64,000 bases of DNA from QHXN01 sp963785125 (GCA_963785125.1 CAWATU010000007.1:1798001-1862000); one strand, 5' to 3'; counted from the first letter of the stretch, positions 38,232-47,221 are shown. Translations and numbers: made by a program. Notes: generated by a model from the sequence alone, not told the origin.

Positions 38232-40229
38232 ATGAAGACTCGCCACACACGCCCCCTCGTCGCCGCGCTCGTCCTGCTGCTCGCGGCGCAGACGGCAGCC
38301 GCCAAAGACACCTGGACGAGCGTGCGCTCGCAGAACTTCCTCCTCGTCGGCAACGCTTCGGAGAAGGAGATTCGGCAGGTCGCCACGCGGCTCGAACAGT
38401 TCCGAGAGGTCTTCACGAAGCTGTTCGCCAACGTCAAGTTCAACACGCCGGTGCCGACGACGGTCGTCGTCTTCAAGAGCGACGGCGCCTACAAACCTTT
38501 CAAGCCCGTGGTGGACGGTAAGGTCTCGGAGGTCGCGGGCTACTTCCAGCCGGGCGACGACGTGAACTACATCACGCTCACGCCCGACCGCGGCAGCGGC
38601 GCCGAGAACCCTTACGGCACCATCTATCACGAGTACACGCACCTGCTCGTTAACAACTCTCTGGGGGCGGGCGAGGCGCCGGCGTGGTTCAACGAGGGGC
38701 TGGCCGAGTACTACAGCACCTTCGCCATCGAGGACGACCGTAAGGTCTACCTCGGCCGCCTCATCGACTACCACCTCCGCCTGCTGCGCGAGCAGAAGCC
38801 CATCCCGCTCTCGCAACTCTTCGAGGTCACGCAGTACTCGCTCCAACGCAACAAGCATAACGTGCGGAGCCTCTTCTACGCGCAGTCGTGGGCGCTCGTC
38901 CACTACCTGATTCTCGGCAACGAGGGGAAGCGTCTGCCGCAGCTCGGCGAGTACCTCTCGCTGACGAAGAAGGGCGTGCCGACCGCCGAGGCGTTCCGGC
39001 GCGCCTTCCAGAGCGACCCGGCCGCGATGGAGAAGGAGTTGCAGAAGTACGTCTCGGCCTACTCCTTCGTCGGCAAGCTCGCGACCTTCGAGCGCAGGCT
39101 CGAATTCGACTCGCAGATGACGGCCGCGCCGCTCACGGAGGCGCAGGCCGACGCATACCTCGGCGACCTGCTGCTCCACATCAACCGTCCCGACGACGCG
39201 GCCGCGCGCCTCCAGCACGCGCTCGAACTCGACCCGACGAACGTGATGGCGCGCACCTCGCTCGGCATGGCGCGGTTCCGGCAGAAGCGCGACGCGGAGG
39301 CCATCGTCCACCTGCGCGAGGCCGCGGCTGCGGGCGCCGGCAACTACCTCGCGCACTACTACTATGCCTACGCGCTCAGCCGCGCCGGCATGGGCGAGGG
39401 CGGCTACATGGGGGGCTATCCGGCCGACCGCGCCCGGGAGATGCGCGCGTCGTTGCGCAAGGCCATCAGCTTGCGTCCGGACTTCCCCGAGAGTTACCAC
39501 CTGCTCGCGTGGGTCAACCTCGTCACCGGCGAGAACATTGCCGAAGGCGTGCAGCTCATCCGTCAGGCGGTCGCGCTCGCGCCCGGCAACCAGCACTACG
39601 CGCTCGTGCTCGCGCAGCTCTACCTGCGCCAGGACAAGGTCGAGGACGCGCGCCGGACGGCCGAGTTGCTCGCGCGCGACGGCGCCGACCCGGGGCTGCG
39701 CGCGACGGCGCAGTCCGTGCTCGCTTCGATCAACAGCTACGAGGAACAGCTCAAGAAGTACAAGGCGGCGCAGGAGGCTTATGAGCGCGGCGGAGGAGGC
39801 GAGCCGCGGCTGATCGTGCGCGACGAGGAAAAGGAGGCCGTCGAGCAGACGCCGGCCGGGCCGGGCAAGTCCGACGACGAGCGGGTGGCCGAGGCGCTCG
39901 CCGAGGCCATCAACGACGCGCTGCGCAAACCGCAGGCGGGCGAGACGCGCGTCCGCGCGGCGCTCACGCAGATCGAGTGCGGCCCGAAGGGGCTGGTCTT
40001 CGTCCTCAAGGCGGGCGACCGCACGCTGCGCCTCACGTCGGCGGGCTTCGGCGGCCTCCACCTCGTCAACTTCAATCAGGAGGCCGAGAGCCAGCTCACC
40101 TGCGGCGCGCGCAAGGTCGAGACGCCCTCCGTCGTCACCTACCGCCCCGCGGCGAACGCGCGCGCCAAAACCGACGGCGCCCTCGTCGCGCTGGAGTTCG
40201 TTCCCACCGGCTTTCAACTGAAGCAGTGA
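38232..40229 (+). CDS. secreted gluzincin-like protein with TPR repeats (DUF1570-like)
   Basis: 665 residues with a signal peptide (LVAALVLLLAAQTAAA). The domain at about 30-270 has a zinc motif, IYHEYTHLLVNN, with a following Glu in PAWFNEGLAEYYST, the gluzincin HExxH...E pattern of the DUF1570 group. TPRs follow (DDAAARLQHALELDPTNVMARTSLGMARF; EGVQLIRQAVALAPGNQHYALVLAQLYLRQ). The last 120 residues are a beta-like domain (ALTQIECGPKGLVFVLKAGDRTLRLTS). Probably a periplasmic or surface metalloprotease-like protein. Substrate unknown. Confidence 0.85.
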   Translation: MKTRHTRPLVAALVLLLAAQTAAAKDTWTSVRSQNFLLVGNASEKEIRQVATRLEQFREVFTKLFANVKFNTPVPTTVVVFKSDGAYKPFKPVVDGKVSEVAGYFQPGDDVNYITLTPDRGSGAENPYGTIYHEYTHLLVNNSLGAGEAPAWFNEGLAEYYSTFAIEDDRKVYLGRLIDYHLRLLREQKPIPLSQLFEVTQYSLQRNKHNVRSLFYAQSWALVHYLILGNEGKRLPQLGEYLSLTKKGVPTAEAFRRAFQSDPAAMEKELQKYVSAYSFVGKLATFERRLEFDSQMTAAPLTEAQADAYLGDLLLHINRPDDAAARLQHALELDPTNVMARTSLGMARFRQKRDAEAIVHLREAAAAGAGNYLAHYYYAYALSRAGMGEGGYMGGYPADRAREMRASLRKAISLRPDFPESYHLLAWVNLVTGENIAEGVQLIRQAVALAPGNQHYALVLAQLYLRQDKVEDARRTAELLARDGADPGLRATAQSVLASINSYEEQLKKYKAAQEAYERGGGGEPRLIVRDEEKEAVEQTPAGPGKSDDERVAEALAEAINDALRKPQAGETRVRAALTQIECGPKGLVFVLKAGDRTLRLTSAGFGGLHLVNFNQEAESQLTCGARKVETPSVVTYRPAANARAKTDGALVALEFVPTGFQLKQ

Positions 40230-40232
40230 CGA

Positions 40233-40301
40233 GATTGATTCATTTGGTCATCGGTTCATTGATTCAATGATTCAATGGATAAATGTACAAATGAAGCAAT
40301 C
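40233..40301. repeat. inverted repeat element 6 (GATTCAT family)
   Basis: GATTGATTCATTTG (40233-40246) pairs with CAAATGAAGCAATC (40288-40301), with one mismatch. The centre contains tandem GATTCAAT units. It starts 3 nt after the preceding stop codon. Confidence 0.85.
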
Positions 40302-40369
40302 CCGCCGCTTCCCAAATGAATCCGCCGGTGGTAAAGATTACGTAAATCTTTAGGGGAGAGGTGTCAAAC

Positions 40370-40963
40370 GTGTCATCACCCCCGGCAAGGCCGCCGACCG
40401 ATTCCGAGTCGTTGCAGGCCCAGATGATAAAAGGCGTCGCCGAAGGGGACAATCAGGCGCTCGCCGCGCTCTACGACGCGACCAGCCGGACGCTCTACGG
40501 GCTCCTGCTGCGCATCCTCTCTGACCATTCGTCGGCCGAGGAGGTGCTGCTCGACGTGTACGCGCAGGTCTGGCGACAGGCCAAAAGCTACAGCGCCGAG
40601 CGCGGGAGGCCGTTGGCTTGGCTGACAACCATCGCGCGCAGCCGCGCCATCGACCGCCTGCGCAGGGGCAGGCAGGAACACCAGTTGACCGTCCCGCTCG
40701 AAGAGGCCACGCGCGCCGCGCGCGGCGACTCGGTTGAGGACGGCGTGCTGGCGGGCGAGGTGGGGGCGGTTGTCCGCGCCGCACTGGACGCGCTCGCGCC
40801 CGAGCAGCGCGACGTGATCGAGCTGGCTTATTACGGCGGGATGAGTCACAGCGAGATTGCCGCCGCGCGGAATCTCCCGCTCGGCACCGTCAAGACGCGC
40901 ACGCGTTTGGGGATGATGCGCCTGCGCGAGATGCTCAAACCAGCATGGGAAGGGATGTTATGA
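40370..40963 (+). CDS. ECF RNA polymerase sigma factor, SigK-like (copy 1)
   Basis: 197 residues from GTG 40370, well spaced after GGGGAGAG; GTG 40361 is too close. Region 2 reads ALYDATSRTLYGLLLRILSDHSSAEEVLLDVYAQVWRQA with LTTIARSRAIDRLRR. Region 4 reads LAPEQRDVIELAYYGGMSHSEIAAARNLPLGTVKTRTRLGMMRLRE. It directs transcription of a stress regulon. Its stop overlaps the anti-sigma start (ATGA), so the two are co-translated and the partner presumably holds it inactive. Confidence 0.93.
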   Translation: MSSPPARPPTDSESLQAQMIKGVAEGDNQALAALYDATSRTLYGLLLRILSDHSSAEEVLLDVYAQVWRQAKSYSAERGRPLAWLTTIARSRAIDRLRRGRQEHQLTVPLEEATRAARGDSVEDGVLAGEVGAVVRAALDALAPEQRDVIELAYYGGMSHSEIAAARNLPLGTVKTRTRLGMMRLREMLKPAWEGML

Positions 40964-41580
40964 GTCACACGACCGTTGACGAAGAGGCGGCCGGGCGGGC
41001 CGCGCTCTACGCACTGGGCGCGCTCGAAGGGGACGAGGCACGCGATTTCGAGGAGCATCTGGCCGCGGGCTGCGCGGCGTGCGAGGCGGAGTTGCGCGAG
41101 TTCGAAGCGGTCGCGGGCGACTTAGGGTTGGCCGCGCCCGAGGCCGAGCCGCCCGCGGGCGTGCGCTCGCGCCTGCTCGCGCTCGTCTCGGAAGAGGGCG
41201 ACGGGCCGAACCTTTCGAAGGACATCGCGCCCGGATTCCTCGTCGTGCGCGCGGGTGAGGGGCGTTGGCGGCCGACCGACGACGCGGGCGTCTCGTTCAA
41301 ACTACTCTTCTCCGACCGCGAGCGCGGCACCATCACGACGCTCGTACGGATGGAGCCGGGCTCGCGCATACGCTCGCACCGGCACCTCGGCGTCGAGCAG
41401 TGCCTCGTCCTCGAAGGCGACGTGCGCTCCGGGACGGTCGGGATGACGGCGGGCGACTTCAACTGCTCGATGCCGGGCAGCGTCCACGAGGAGTTGATGT
41501 CAGACGGCGGCGCCCTCCTCCTCATCGTCTCCCCCGAGTGCTACGAGCCCATCGAGCCGCACCCCGGCTCAATGTCATAA
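40960..41580 (+). CDS. ChrR-like cupin anti-sigma factor
   Basis: 206 residues from ATG 40960 (ATGA overlap with the sigma stop, AAGGGA upstream). The N-terminal anti-sigma domain has the zinc motif HLAAGCAAC (HxxxCxxC pattern). A cupin follows (TITTLVRMEPGSRIRSHRHLGVEQCLVLEGDV...GDFNCSMPGSVHEELMSDGGALLLIVSPE) with His/Glu metal-ligand positions, as in ChrR, which releases its sigma factor in response to singlet oxygen or related signals. It has no membrane segment, so it acts in the cytoplasm. Confidence 0.9.
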   Translation: MSHTTVDEEAAGRAALYALGALEGDEARDFEEHLAAGCAACEAELREFEAVAGDLGLAAPEAEPPAGVRSRLLALVSEEGDGPNLSKDIAPGFLVVRAGEGRWRPTDDAGVSFKLLFSDRERGTITTLVRMEPGSRIRSHRHLGVEQCLVLEGDVRSGTVGMTAGDFNCSMPGSVHEELMSDGGALLLIVSPECYEPIEPHPGSMS

Positions 41581-41588
41581 CCGGAAGA

Positions 41589-41670
41589 AATTTCACCACC
41601 GCAGACACAGAGACAAGGCTGGTTGAGATTACTCAACCAGCCTTGTCTCTGTGTCTGCGGTGGTGAAATT
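41589..41670. repeat. 39-bp perfect inverted repeat element 7 (ACCACCGCAGACACAGAGAC family)
   Basis: Arms 41589-41627 and 41632-41670 are perfect complements over 39 nt, around a 4-nt loop (ATTA). The arm core also occurs in the element at 62863-62939. No U tract follows. It starts 8 nt after the anti-sigma stop. Confidence 0.95.
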
Positions 41671-41739
41671 CAACTTGCATCGCTCTCAACACACGCACAA
41701 ATTCGTCTACCCGCCGCTTCCGTCCCGGCGCGGCCTGCG

Positions 41740-41748
41740 TGCTATAAT
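41740..41748 (+). promoter_or_regulatory. extended -10 promoter of the aldolase gene
   Basis: TG-C-TATAAT at 41740-41748, about 60 nt upstream of ATG 41810. The -35 region is weak. Confidence 0.55.
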
Positions 41749-41809
41749 TCGCCCTTGACAGCAATCCCAACAGCCCGCTCGCACGGAAACTTTAGGAGGG
41801 TTTAAATTC

Positions 41810-42907
41810 ATGGCCACCGAACTCAAACGCGAGGGCTCGGCTCTCTCCCGCATCGAAGAACTCCTCGGCGAAGACGGGCGCGCCCTTCTCGAATTCAACT
41901 CGCCGAAGATATCCCGCGACGCTTTGCAGACGCCCGGCCCAGACTTCGTCGACCGCGTCTTTGCTCTCTCCGACCGCACCCCGCAGGTCTTGCGTTCGCT
42001 CCAGTCGCTCTTCGACCACGGCCGCCTCGGCGGCACCGGCTACCTCTCCATCCTCCCCGTCGATCAGGGCATCGAGCACTCGGCCGGCGCGTCGTTCGCG
42101 CCCAACCCGATCTACTTCGACCCCGAGAATATCGTCAAGCTCGCCATCGAGGGCGGCTGCAACGCCGTCGCCTCCACCTTCGGCGTGCTCGGCATCGTCG
42201 CGCGCAAGTACGCGCACAAGATTCCCTTCATCGTCAAGATCAACCACAACGAGCTGCTGACCTACCCGAACAAGTTCGACCAGATTCTCTTCGGCACCGT
42301 CAAGCAGTCGCACGAGATGGGCGCGACGGCGGTCGGCGCCACCGTCTACTTCGGCTCCGACGAGTCGGGCCGCCAGATCGTCGAGATCGCGAAGGCATTC
42401 GCGATGGCACACGAGCTGGGGATGGCGACCATCCTCTGGTGCTACCTGCGCAACCCGAAGTTCAAGACTAAAGAGGGCGACATGCATACGGCGGCCGACC
42501 TCACGGGTCAGGCCAACCACCTCGGCGTCACCATCGAGGCCGACATCATCAAGCAGAAGCTGCCCGAGCGGAACGGCGGCTACAACCTGCTCAACGTCGA
42601 GAGCGCCTACGGCAAGACCAACCCGAAGATTTACACCGACCTGACGAGCGACAACCCCATCGACCTCGTCCGCTATCAGGTGGCGAACTGCTTCATGGGG
42701 CGCGCGGGGCTCATCAACTCGGGCGGCGAGTCGAAGGGCGCGAGCGACATGGCCGAGGCCGTCCGCACCGCCGTCATCAACAAGCGCGGCGGCGGCATGG
42801 GCCTCATCTCCGGCCGCAAGGCATTCCAGCGCCCGATGGACGAGGGCGCCCAGCTCCTCAATGCCATCCAGGACGTGTACCTCTCGGAAGAGATCACCGT
42901 CGCGTAA
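41810..42907 (+). CDS. class I fructose-bisphosphate aldolase (DhnA/FbaB type)
   Basis: 365 residues. ATG follows AGGAGGG. The sequence follows the archaeal-type class I aldolase family: GTGYLSILPVDQGIEHSAGASF, GCNAVASTFGVLGIVARKYA, PFIVKINHNELLTYPNKFDQILFGTVKQSHEMGATAVGATVYFGS, THMTAADL-like DMHTAADLTGQANHLGVTIEADIIKQKLPE. These enzymes cleave or form fructose-1,6-bisphosphate through a lysine Schiff base. The gene has its own promoter and sits between two sigma/anti-sigma operons. An in-phase 27-bp hairpin follows. Confidence 0.9.
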   Translation: MATELKREGSALSRIEELLGEDGRALLEFNSPKISRDALQTPGPDFVDRVFALSDRTPQVLRSLQSLFDHGRLGGTGYLSILPVDQGIEHSAGASFAPNPIYFDPENIVKLAIEGGCNAVASTFGVLGIVARKYAHKIPFIVKINHNELLTYPNKFDQILFGTVKQSHEMGATAVGATVYFGSDESGRQIVEIAKAFAMAHELGMATILWCYLRNPKFKTKEGDMHTAADLTGQANHLGVTIEADIIKQKLPERNGGYNLLNVESAYGKTNPKIYTDLTSDNPIDLVRYQVANCFMGRAGLINSGGESKGASDMAEAVRTAVINKRGGGMGLISGRKAFQRPMDEGAQLLNAIQDVYLSEEITVA

Positions 42908-42930
42908 GGGCTTTCGGCCCTCAGGCAGAA

Positions 42931-42990
42931 TCGACGACAGAGCGGCCGGCTTATCTCATTCAAGAGATAAGCCGGCCGCTCTGTCGTCGA
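42931..42990. repeat. 27-bp perfect hairpin after the aldolase gene
   Basis: Arms 42931-42957 and 42964-42990 are perfect complements (starting TCGACGACAGAGCGGCC), with a 6-nt loop ATTCAA and no U tract. The stretch from there to 43200 contains only imperfect GCGGTTTG/GAGCGG repeats and no gene. Confidence 0.92.
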
Positions 42991-43200
42991 GGCTTGAACG
43001 TTCCAAACAGAGGCTTCGAGCGCGGGGCGGTTTGGACGGATTGAACGGGGGGCGCGAGCGGTTTGAGCGGTTTTGAGTGACAAATCGTTCTTTCGTGTGC
43101 TAAAACAAATCCTCAAGCGACTTTGAACACGTAGTGCAAGTGTGAGCTTATATACTTTCTCTCACGAAACGGCGCAGGCATTGAGCGGAGGCGCAAGGGT

Positions 43201-43791
43201 TTGACGGCCCGTCCCGAACAAGACGAACTCGACGCGGAGTTGCTGCGCGCGGTGGCCCGTGGAGACGAGGCGGCGTTCGCGCGCGTCTACGACCGCTACG
43301 CACACATCCTCCTGGGACTCATGCTCCGTATATTACGCAGCCGCCCGGAGGCGGAGGACGTTTTGCAGGAGGTCTTCCTGCAAGTCTGGCAGCAGGCGCG
43401 CTCGTTCGACCCCGCCCGCGGACGCGCCTTCACCTGGCTGGCGACGCTTGCGCGCAGCCGCGCCATCGACCGTCTGCGCGCCGTGGATTCACGCGAGCGC
43501 GCGGCGCAGCGCTCGGTCGAGGACGGGCTGCCGCCTGCGGCCGAGTCGCGGGGCTGGGCCGACGAGGAGGCCATCCGCGCCGAGCGCGCCGAGGCCGTCC
43601 GCGCGGCGCTCGCCGAACTGCCCGAGGAGCAGAGGCAGGTGCTCGTGCTCGCGTACCTCGACGGCATGTCGCAGTCGGAGATCGCAGCGGCGAAGAACCA
43701 GCCGCTCGGCACCGTCAAGACGCGCACGCGCACGGGTCTCAAGAAACTGAGCGACTCCCTGCGCGCGAAGCTCGGCAGGCAGTTCGCCTGA
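43201..43791 (+). CDS. ECF RNA polymerase sigma factor, SigK-like (copy 2)
   Basis: 196 residues from TTG 43201, with GGAGGCGCAAGGG upstream. Region 2: VYDRYAHILLGLMLRILRSRPEAEDVLQEVFLQVWQQA, then LATLARSRAIDRLR. Region 4: LPEEQRQVLVLAYLDGMSQSEIAAAKNQPLGTVKTRTRTGLKKL. It is a paralogue of the sigma factor at 40370. Its probable antagonist starts 130 nt downstream, without the overlap seen in the first pair. Confidence 0.93.
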   Translation: MTARPEQDELDAELLRAVARGDEAAFARVYDRYAHILLGLMLRILRSRPEAEDVLQEVFLQVWQQARSFDPARGRAFTWLATLARSRAIDRLRAVDSRERAAQRSVEDGLPPAAESRGWADEEAIRAERAEAVRAALAELPEEQRQVLVLAYLDGMSQSEIAAAKNQPLGTVKTRTRTGLKKLSDSLRAKLGRQFA

Positions 43792-43921
43792 AAAGTCCAA
43801 AGGGAATTTACGGACGTATATCAGAACGCAGCCGGCGTAAAACTTAGCGCCGGCGAGCGGGCTCCGGCCGACGATGTCATGGCATCCAAGCAGGGTGAAC
43901 GCGCGGTCGTTTGAACTTTAG

Positions 43922-44839
43922 ATGCGGCACGAAGACTACAAACAGTTGCTGGCGCTCGAAGCCGTGAGCGCGCTCGACATGGAAGAGCGCGCGCGGCTGG
44001 AGGAGCACCTGCCGTCCTGCGCCGAGTGCCGCGAGGAGCTGCGCGAGATGTCGGACGCCGCCGCGTTGCTCCTCTACACGGTCGCGCCCGTCCAGCCCTC
44101 GCCCGCTCTGCGCGCAGGCATCCTCGCGCGCGTCCGCGCCGTAGACCCTTCGGAGGTCTTCGTAGACCCGTCCGAAGTTGTAGCTTCCTCTAAAGCCGTT
44201 GACCCTTCGGAGGTGAACGGGCGCGTGCCGGCTCCGGCTGCCTCGCGCGACCTGCGCGCGTTCCTGCGCGACCTGAGCCTCTGGCAGCTTCTGGCGTGGC
44301 GACCGGCTCTCGGCTTCGGCGCGGCTGCGTTCGCGTTGGCCGTCGTGCTGCTCGGCCTGACGAGCCTCACGCTCTGGAACCGGAGCCAGGCTTTGAGCGC
44401 AGAGGTGGCGAGCCTCTCCAACCGTCTGCGCGAGGCGCAGGGCGAGATCAACGGCCAGCGCGAACAGCTCGCCAGAGCGCGCGATGTGGACGAGCTGCTC
44501 TCTTCGCCCGCCGTGCGCGTCGCGGAGCTTTCGGGTAAGACGCCCGCGCCGCAGGCGCACGCCACGCTCGCCTACGACCGCTCGACGGGACGCGCCGTCG
44601 TCGTGGCGACGGGGCTCCCGCCCTGTCCCGAAGGCCACGCCTACCAGCTCTGGCTCATCGCCGACAACAAACCTCTGCCCGGCGGCACCTTCAAGACGGA
44701 CGCGCAGGGGCGCGCGCGCATGAGCGACCGCCTCCCGCCCAACCACACCGCCCCCACCTTCGCCGTCACGCTCGAACGCGAAGGCGGCGTCCCCGCACCC
44801 CAGGGCGATATCTTCCTGCTCGGCGCTTCGAAAGGATGA
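43922..44839 (+). CDS. membrane anti-sigma factor, RskA-type
   Basis: 305 residues. The N-terminal zinc anti-sigma domain contains HLPSCAEC. A linker carries three copies of DPSEV (VDPSEVFVDPSEV...VDPSEV), an odd short repeat. One membrane span (ALGFGAAAFALAVVLLGLTSL, about 120-145) is followed by a coiled-coil-like stretch and the RskA C-terminal domain outside the membrane (AYDRSTGRAVVVATGLPPCPEGHAYQLWLIADNKPLPGGTF). Regulated proteolysis of such proteins releases the sigma factor. It pairs with the sigma gene just upstream. Confidence 0.9.
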   Translation: MRHEDYKQLLALEAVSALDMEERARLEEHLPSCAECREELREMSDAAALLLYTVAPVQPSPALRAGILARVRAVDPSEVFVDPSEVVASSKAVDPSEVNGRVPAPAASRDLRAFLRDLSLWQLLAWRPALGFGAAAFALAVVLLGLTSLTLWNRSQALSAEVASLSNRLREAQGEINGQREQLARARDVDELLSSPAVRVAELSGKTPAPQAHATLAYDRSTGRAVVVATGLPPCPEGHAYQLWLIADNKPLPGGTFKTDAQGRARMSDRLPPNHTAPTFAVTLEREGGVPAPQGDIFLLGASKG

Positions 44840-44842
44840 GGA

Positions 44843-44957
44843 GCAGTAGGCAGATGGCAGCAGGCAGTTAAGAGCGCCGCCGTCGGAAACTGTGATTTAA
44901 TTTTGCAACGTTCGTAACGCGGAGCGACTGCCTACTGCCATCTGCCTACTGCCTACT
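44843..44957. repeat. heptad inverted repeat element 9 (GGCAGTA family)
   Basis: Left heptamers GCAGTAG, GCAGATG, GCAGCAG, GCAGTTA (44843-44870). The right arm CTGCCTACTGCCATC... reaches 44957. The inner part has no obvious GC hairpin. It starts 4 nt after the anti-sigma stop. Confidence 0.9.
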
Positions 44958-45011
44958 TCTTTTTTTTGCTACACTGTCCGGCAAACGTTGACCCGAAGGA
45001 GCGAGTCGGAA

Positions 45012-45215
45012 GTGGCGGACGAGAAAACGAAGGCGGTGAACGAAATTCCTGAAGGGACGGGGCAGTTCGACTCCCGCTTCCTCCTCTGGCGCACGTTCTG
45101 CGCCGAGGCCGGCATCCCTGTTGAGACACTCCCCAGCGACCTCACCGGCGACCACAAAGACAAGTGGGAGAAGCTCAAGAACGAGCGCCTCCACAAACCC
45201 GCTGAAGAGAAGTGA
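45012..45215 (+). CDS. small acidic/basic protein, unknown
   Basis: 67 residues from GTG 45012, which is well spaced after GAAGGAGCG. It is soluble, with a recognisable compact core (QFDSRFLLWRTFCAEAGIPVETLPSDLTGDHKDKWEKLKNERL). The family is not recognised. It lies alone between two repeat elements. Confidence 0.62.
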   Translation: MADEKTKAVNEIPEGTGQFDSRFLLWRTFCAEAGIPVETLPSDLTGDHKDKWEKLKNERLHKPAEEK

Positions 45216-45222
45216 TGAAGGC

Positions 45223-45261
45223 GGAATGATGAATTAAAGAGAGTTCTTACTTCATCATTCC
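45223..45261. repeat. short inverted repeat element 10 (GGAATGATGAA), convergent space
   Basis: GGAATGATGAA (45223-45233) pairs perfectly with TTCATCATTCC (45251-45261). Its last base lies in the stop codon of the MBL hydrolase gene. Confidence 0.75.
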
Positions 45262-45932
45262 TATAAGTATCTTCCCGTCAGGAAAGGGTTCGTGCGGCGC
45301 TCGCGGCCGACGGTCGTCTCGGGGCCGTGGCCGGAGTAGACGATTACGTCGTCGCCGAGCGTCAGAATCTTTTCGTGGATCGAGTCCATCAACTGCCGCG
45401 TCGAGCCGCCCGGCAGGTCAGTCCTACCCACAGACCCCGCGAACAGGCAGTCGCCGACGAAGACCTTGCGCTCGTTCGGCTCGAACAGCACGACGTGGCC
45501 GGGCGTGTGGCCGGGGCAGTGGAGCACCTTGAACTCTAGCTCACCAACCTTATAAATTTCGCCGTCCTGCCAGTGTCGCTCGATTGGCGGCGGCGGCTCG
45601 TACTCGAAGCCGAGGCGGCGCCACTGCTCGCGCGGGACGCCGAGCAGCTCGGGCTGGCGCGGCAGCGCGAAGTAGAGCTGCTCGTCCGCCTCGTGCAGGA
45701 TGACTTCGGCCCCGGGCCTCTCCCGCTTGAGCGCCGAGACGCCGCCGACGTGATCCAGGTGCGCGTGCGTCAGCGCGATAGCCTGCAACTCCAAACCCGA
45801 CCTCTCTAAGGCTTCGGCGATCTCGTCCGTTGCCTCGCCCGGGTCGATGCAGACGGCGCGCCGCGTCTGCTCGCAGGCCACGACGCGCGTGTGCTGTTGG
45901 AAGGCCGTGAGAGTTATCTGCTCGATGATCAT
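45261..45932 (-). CDS. MBL-fold metallo-hydrolase (glyoxalase II-like)
   Basis: 223 residues. The metal motif is ALTHAHLDHVGGV (HxHxDH), later ligands are in LHCPGHTPGHVVLFE and VFVGDCLFAGSVGRTDLPGGS, and the end is VYSGHGPETTVGRER. This is the short glyoxalase-II/persulfide-dioxygenase-like group acting on thioesters or similar. The substrate is not determined. It is divergent from the radical SAM gene. Confidence 0.88.
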   Translation of the reverse strand: MIIEQITLTAFQQHTRVVACEQTRRAVCIDPGEATDEIAEALERSGLELQAIALTHAHLDHVGGVSALKRERPGAEVILHEADEQLYFALPRQPELLGVPREQWRRLGFEYEPPPPIERHWQDGEIYKVGELEFKVLHCPGHTPGHVVLFEPNERKVFVGDCLFAGSVGRTDLPGGSTRQLMDSIHEKILTLGDDVIVYSGHGPETTVGRERRTNPFLTGRYL

Positions 45933-46035
45933 CTGGCTGCCGAACCTTTCGAAGAAGAGTTAGAATAAGGGCTGCCGGAACGTCGCCCCCGAGTATAAAC
46001 AGACTCCCCCGTACGCCGCCAACAGGAGGTCGAAG

Positions 46036-47109
46036 ATGCCTTTGGGCGCGCGCTCCGCGAGCCTCGCGGAGTTACTGGACGGGCTGACGCGCGAAGCGGC
46101 CGAGGAGTTGACCGAGCGCCTCGAAGGCCGTGACCTGCGCTGCTACGCCTGCGGCCACCGCTGCCTCGTCCGCGAGGGCAAGCGGGGCATCTGCAAGGTG
46201 CGCTTCAACGAGCGCGGGCGCCTGCTCGTCCCCGCGGGCTACGTCGCGGCCCTCGCCTGCGACCCGACCGAGAAGAAGCCCTTCTTCCATCTCCTCCCCG
46301 GCTCCGACAGTCTCACCTTCGGGATGCTCGGCTGCGACCTCCACTGCAACTACTGCCAGAATTGGTTGACCTCGCAAGCATTGCGCGATGACTCGGCGGG
46401 GACGGCGCCGCGGAGCGTGTCGGCGGAGAGGTTGGTTGAGATGGCGCGGGAGTGCGGGGCGCGGGTGGTAGGGTCGAGTTACAACGAGCCTCTGATTACG
46501 GCGGAGTGGGCGGCGGAGGTCTTTGAGAAAGCGAAGGCCGCAGGGTTCAGGACGGCCTTCATCTCGAACGGGAACGCGACGCCGCAGGTGTTGGACTACC
46601 TGCGGCCGTTGACGGACTGTTACAAGATCGACCTGAAGTCGATGAGCGACCGCGCGTACAGGCAGTTGGGCGGCGTGGTCGGCAACATCCTCGACACCGT
46701 GCGGATGGTACACGAGCGCGGATTCTGGGAGGAGGTCGTGACGCTCGTCGTGCCGGGCTTCAACGACTCGGAGGGAGAGCTGCGCAGCGCGGCCGACTTT
46801 CTCGCGTCGGTTTCGCCCGACATCCCGTGGCACGTGACGGCGTTCCACCAGGACTACCGGATGACGGAGAACGCGAACACGACGGCCGCGCAGCTCGTGC
46901 GCGCGTGCGAGATAGGGCGCGAGGCGGGGCTAAAGTTCGTCTACGCGGGCAACCTGCCCGGCCGCGTCGGTCGCTGGGAGAACACCTTCTGTCCCGCCTG
47001 CGGCGAGCTGCTAATCGAGCGCTACGGCTACCGGATACGACAGATGAAACTCGGCGCCGACGGCCTCTGCCCCGCCTGCAAAGAGAAGATTCCGGGCGTG
47101 TGGGGATGA
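46036..47109 (+). CDS. amrS: AmmeMemoRadiSam-system radical SAM enzyme (AmrS-like)
   Basis: 357 residues. ATG follows CAGGAGGTCGAAG. An N-terminal Cys pair (LRCYACGHRCLVREGKRGIC) precedes the radical SAM cluster motif MLGCDLHCNYCQNW (CxxxCxxC). SAM-binding and barrel motifs include GSSYNEPLI, FISNGNATPQVLDYL and YKIDLKSM. A C-terminal zinc-knuckle-like segment (CPACGELLIERYGYRI...CPACKEKIPG) follows. AmrS proteins normally occur with AMMECR1 and Memo genes, which are not in this window. The reaction is not known from sequence. Confidence 0.88.
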   Translation: MPLGARSASLAELLDGLTREAAEELTERLEGRDLRCYACGHRCLVREGKRGICKVRFNERGRLLVPAGYVAALACDPTEKKPFFHLLPGSDSLTFGMLGCDLHCNYCQNWLTSQALRDDSAGTAPRSVSAERLVEMARECGARVVGSSYNEPLITAEWAAEVFEKAKAAGFRTAFISNGNATPQVLDYLRPLTDCYKIDLKSMSDRAYRQLGGVVGNILDTVRMVHERGFWEEVVTLVVPGFNDSEGELRSAADFLASVSPDIPWHVTAFHQDYRMTENANTTAAQLVRACEIGREAGLKFVYAGNLPGRVGRWENTFCPACGELLIERYGYRIRQMKLGADGLCPACKEKIPGVWG

Positions 47110-47115
47110 AGGGAA

Positions 47116-47220
47116 GTAGACAGTAGACAGTAGATGAAACAAGGCGGCGCGTCCGAAGCCTTCGGGTCGGGCGCGCCGCCTGTTCTGTCTACTGTCTACT
47201 GTCTACTGTCTACTACTTCC
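47116..47220. repeat. heptad inverted repeat element 11 (GTAGACA family), convergent space
   Basis: Left GTAGACA, GTAGACA, GTAGATG (47116-47136). Right four perfect TGTCTAC units (47186-47213). Inner stem AGGCGGCGCG 47142-47151 with CGCGCCGCCT 47172-47181. It fills the gap between convergent genes. Confidence 0.93.
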
Positions 47221-47221
47221 T

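Noticed and set aside
38214..40217. 667-codon minus-strand frame opposite the HExxH/TPR gene
   Set aside because: Shadow frame; the plus strand has promoter, signal peptide and domain motifs.
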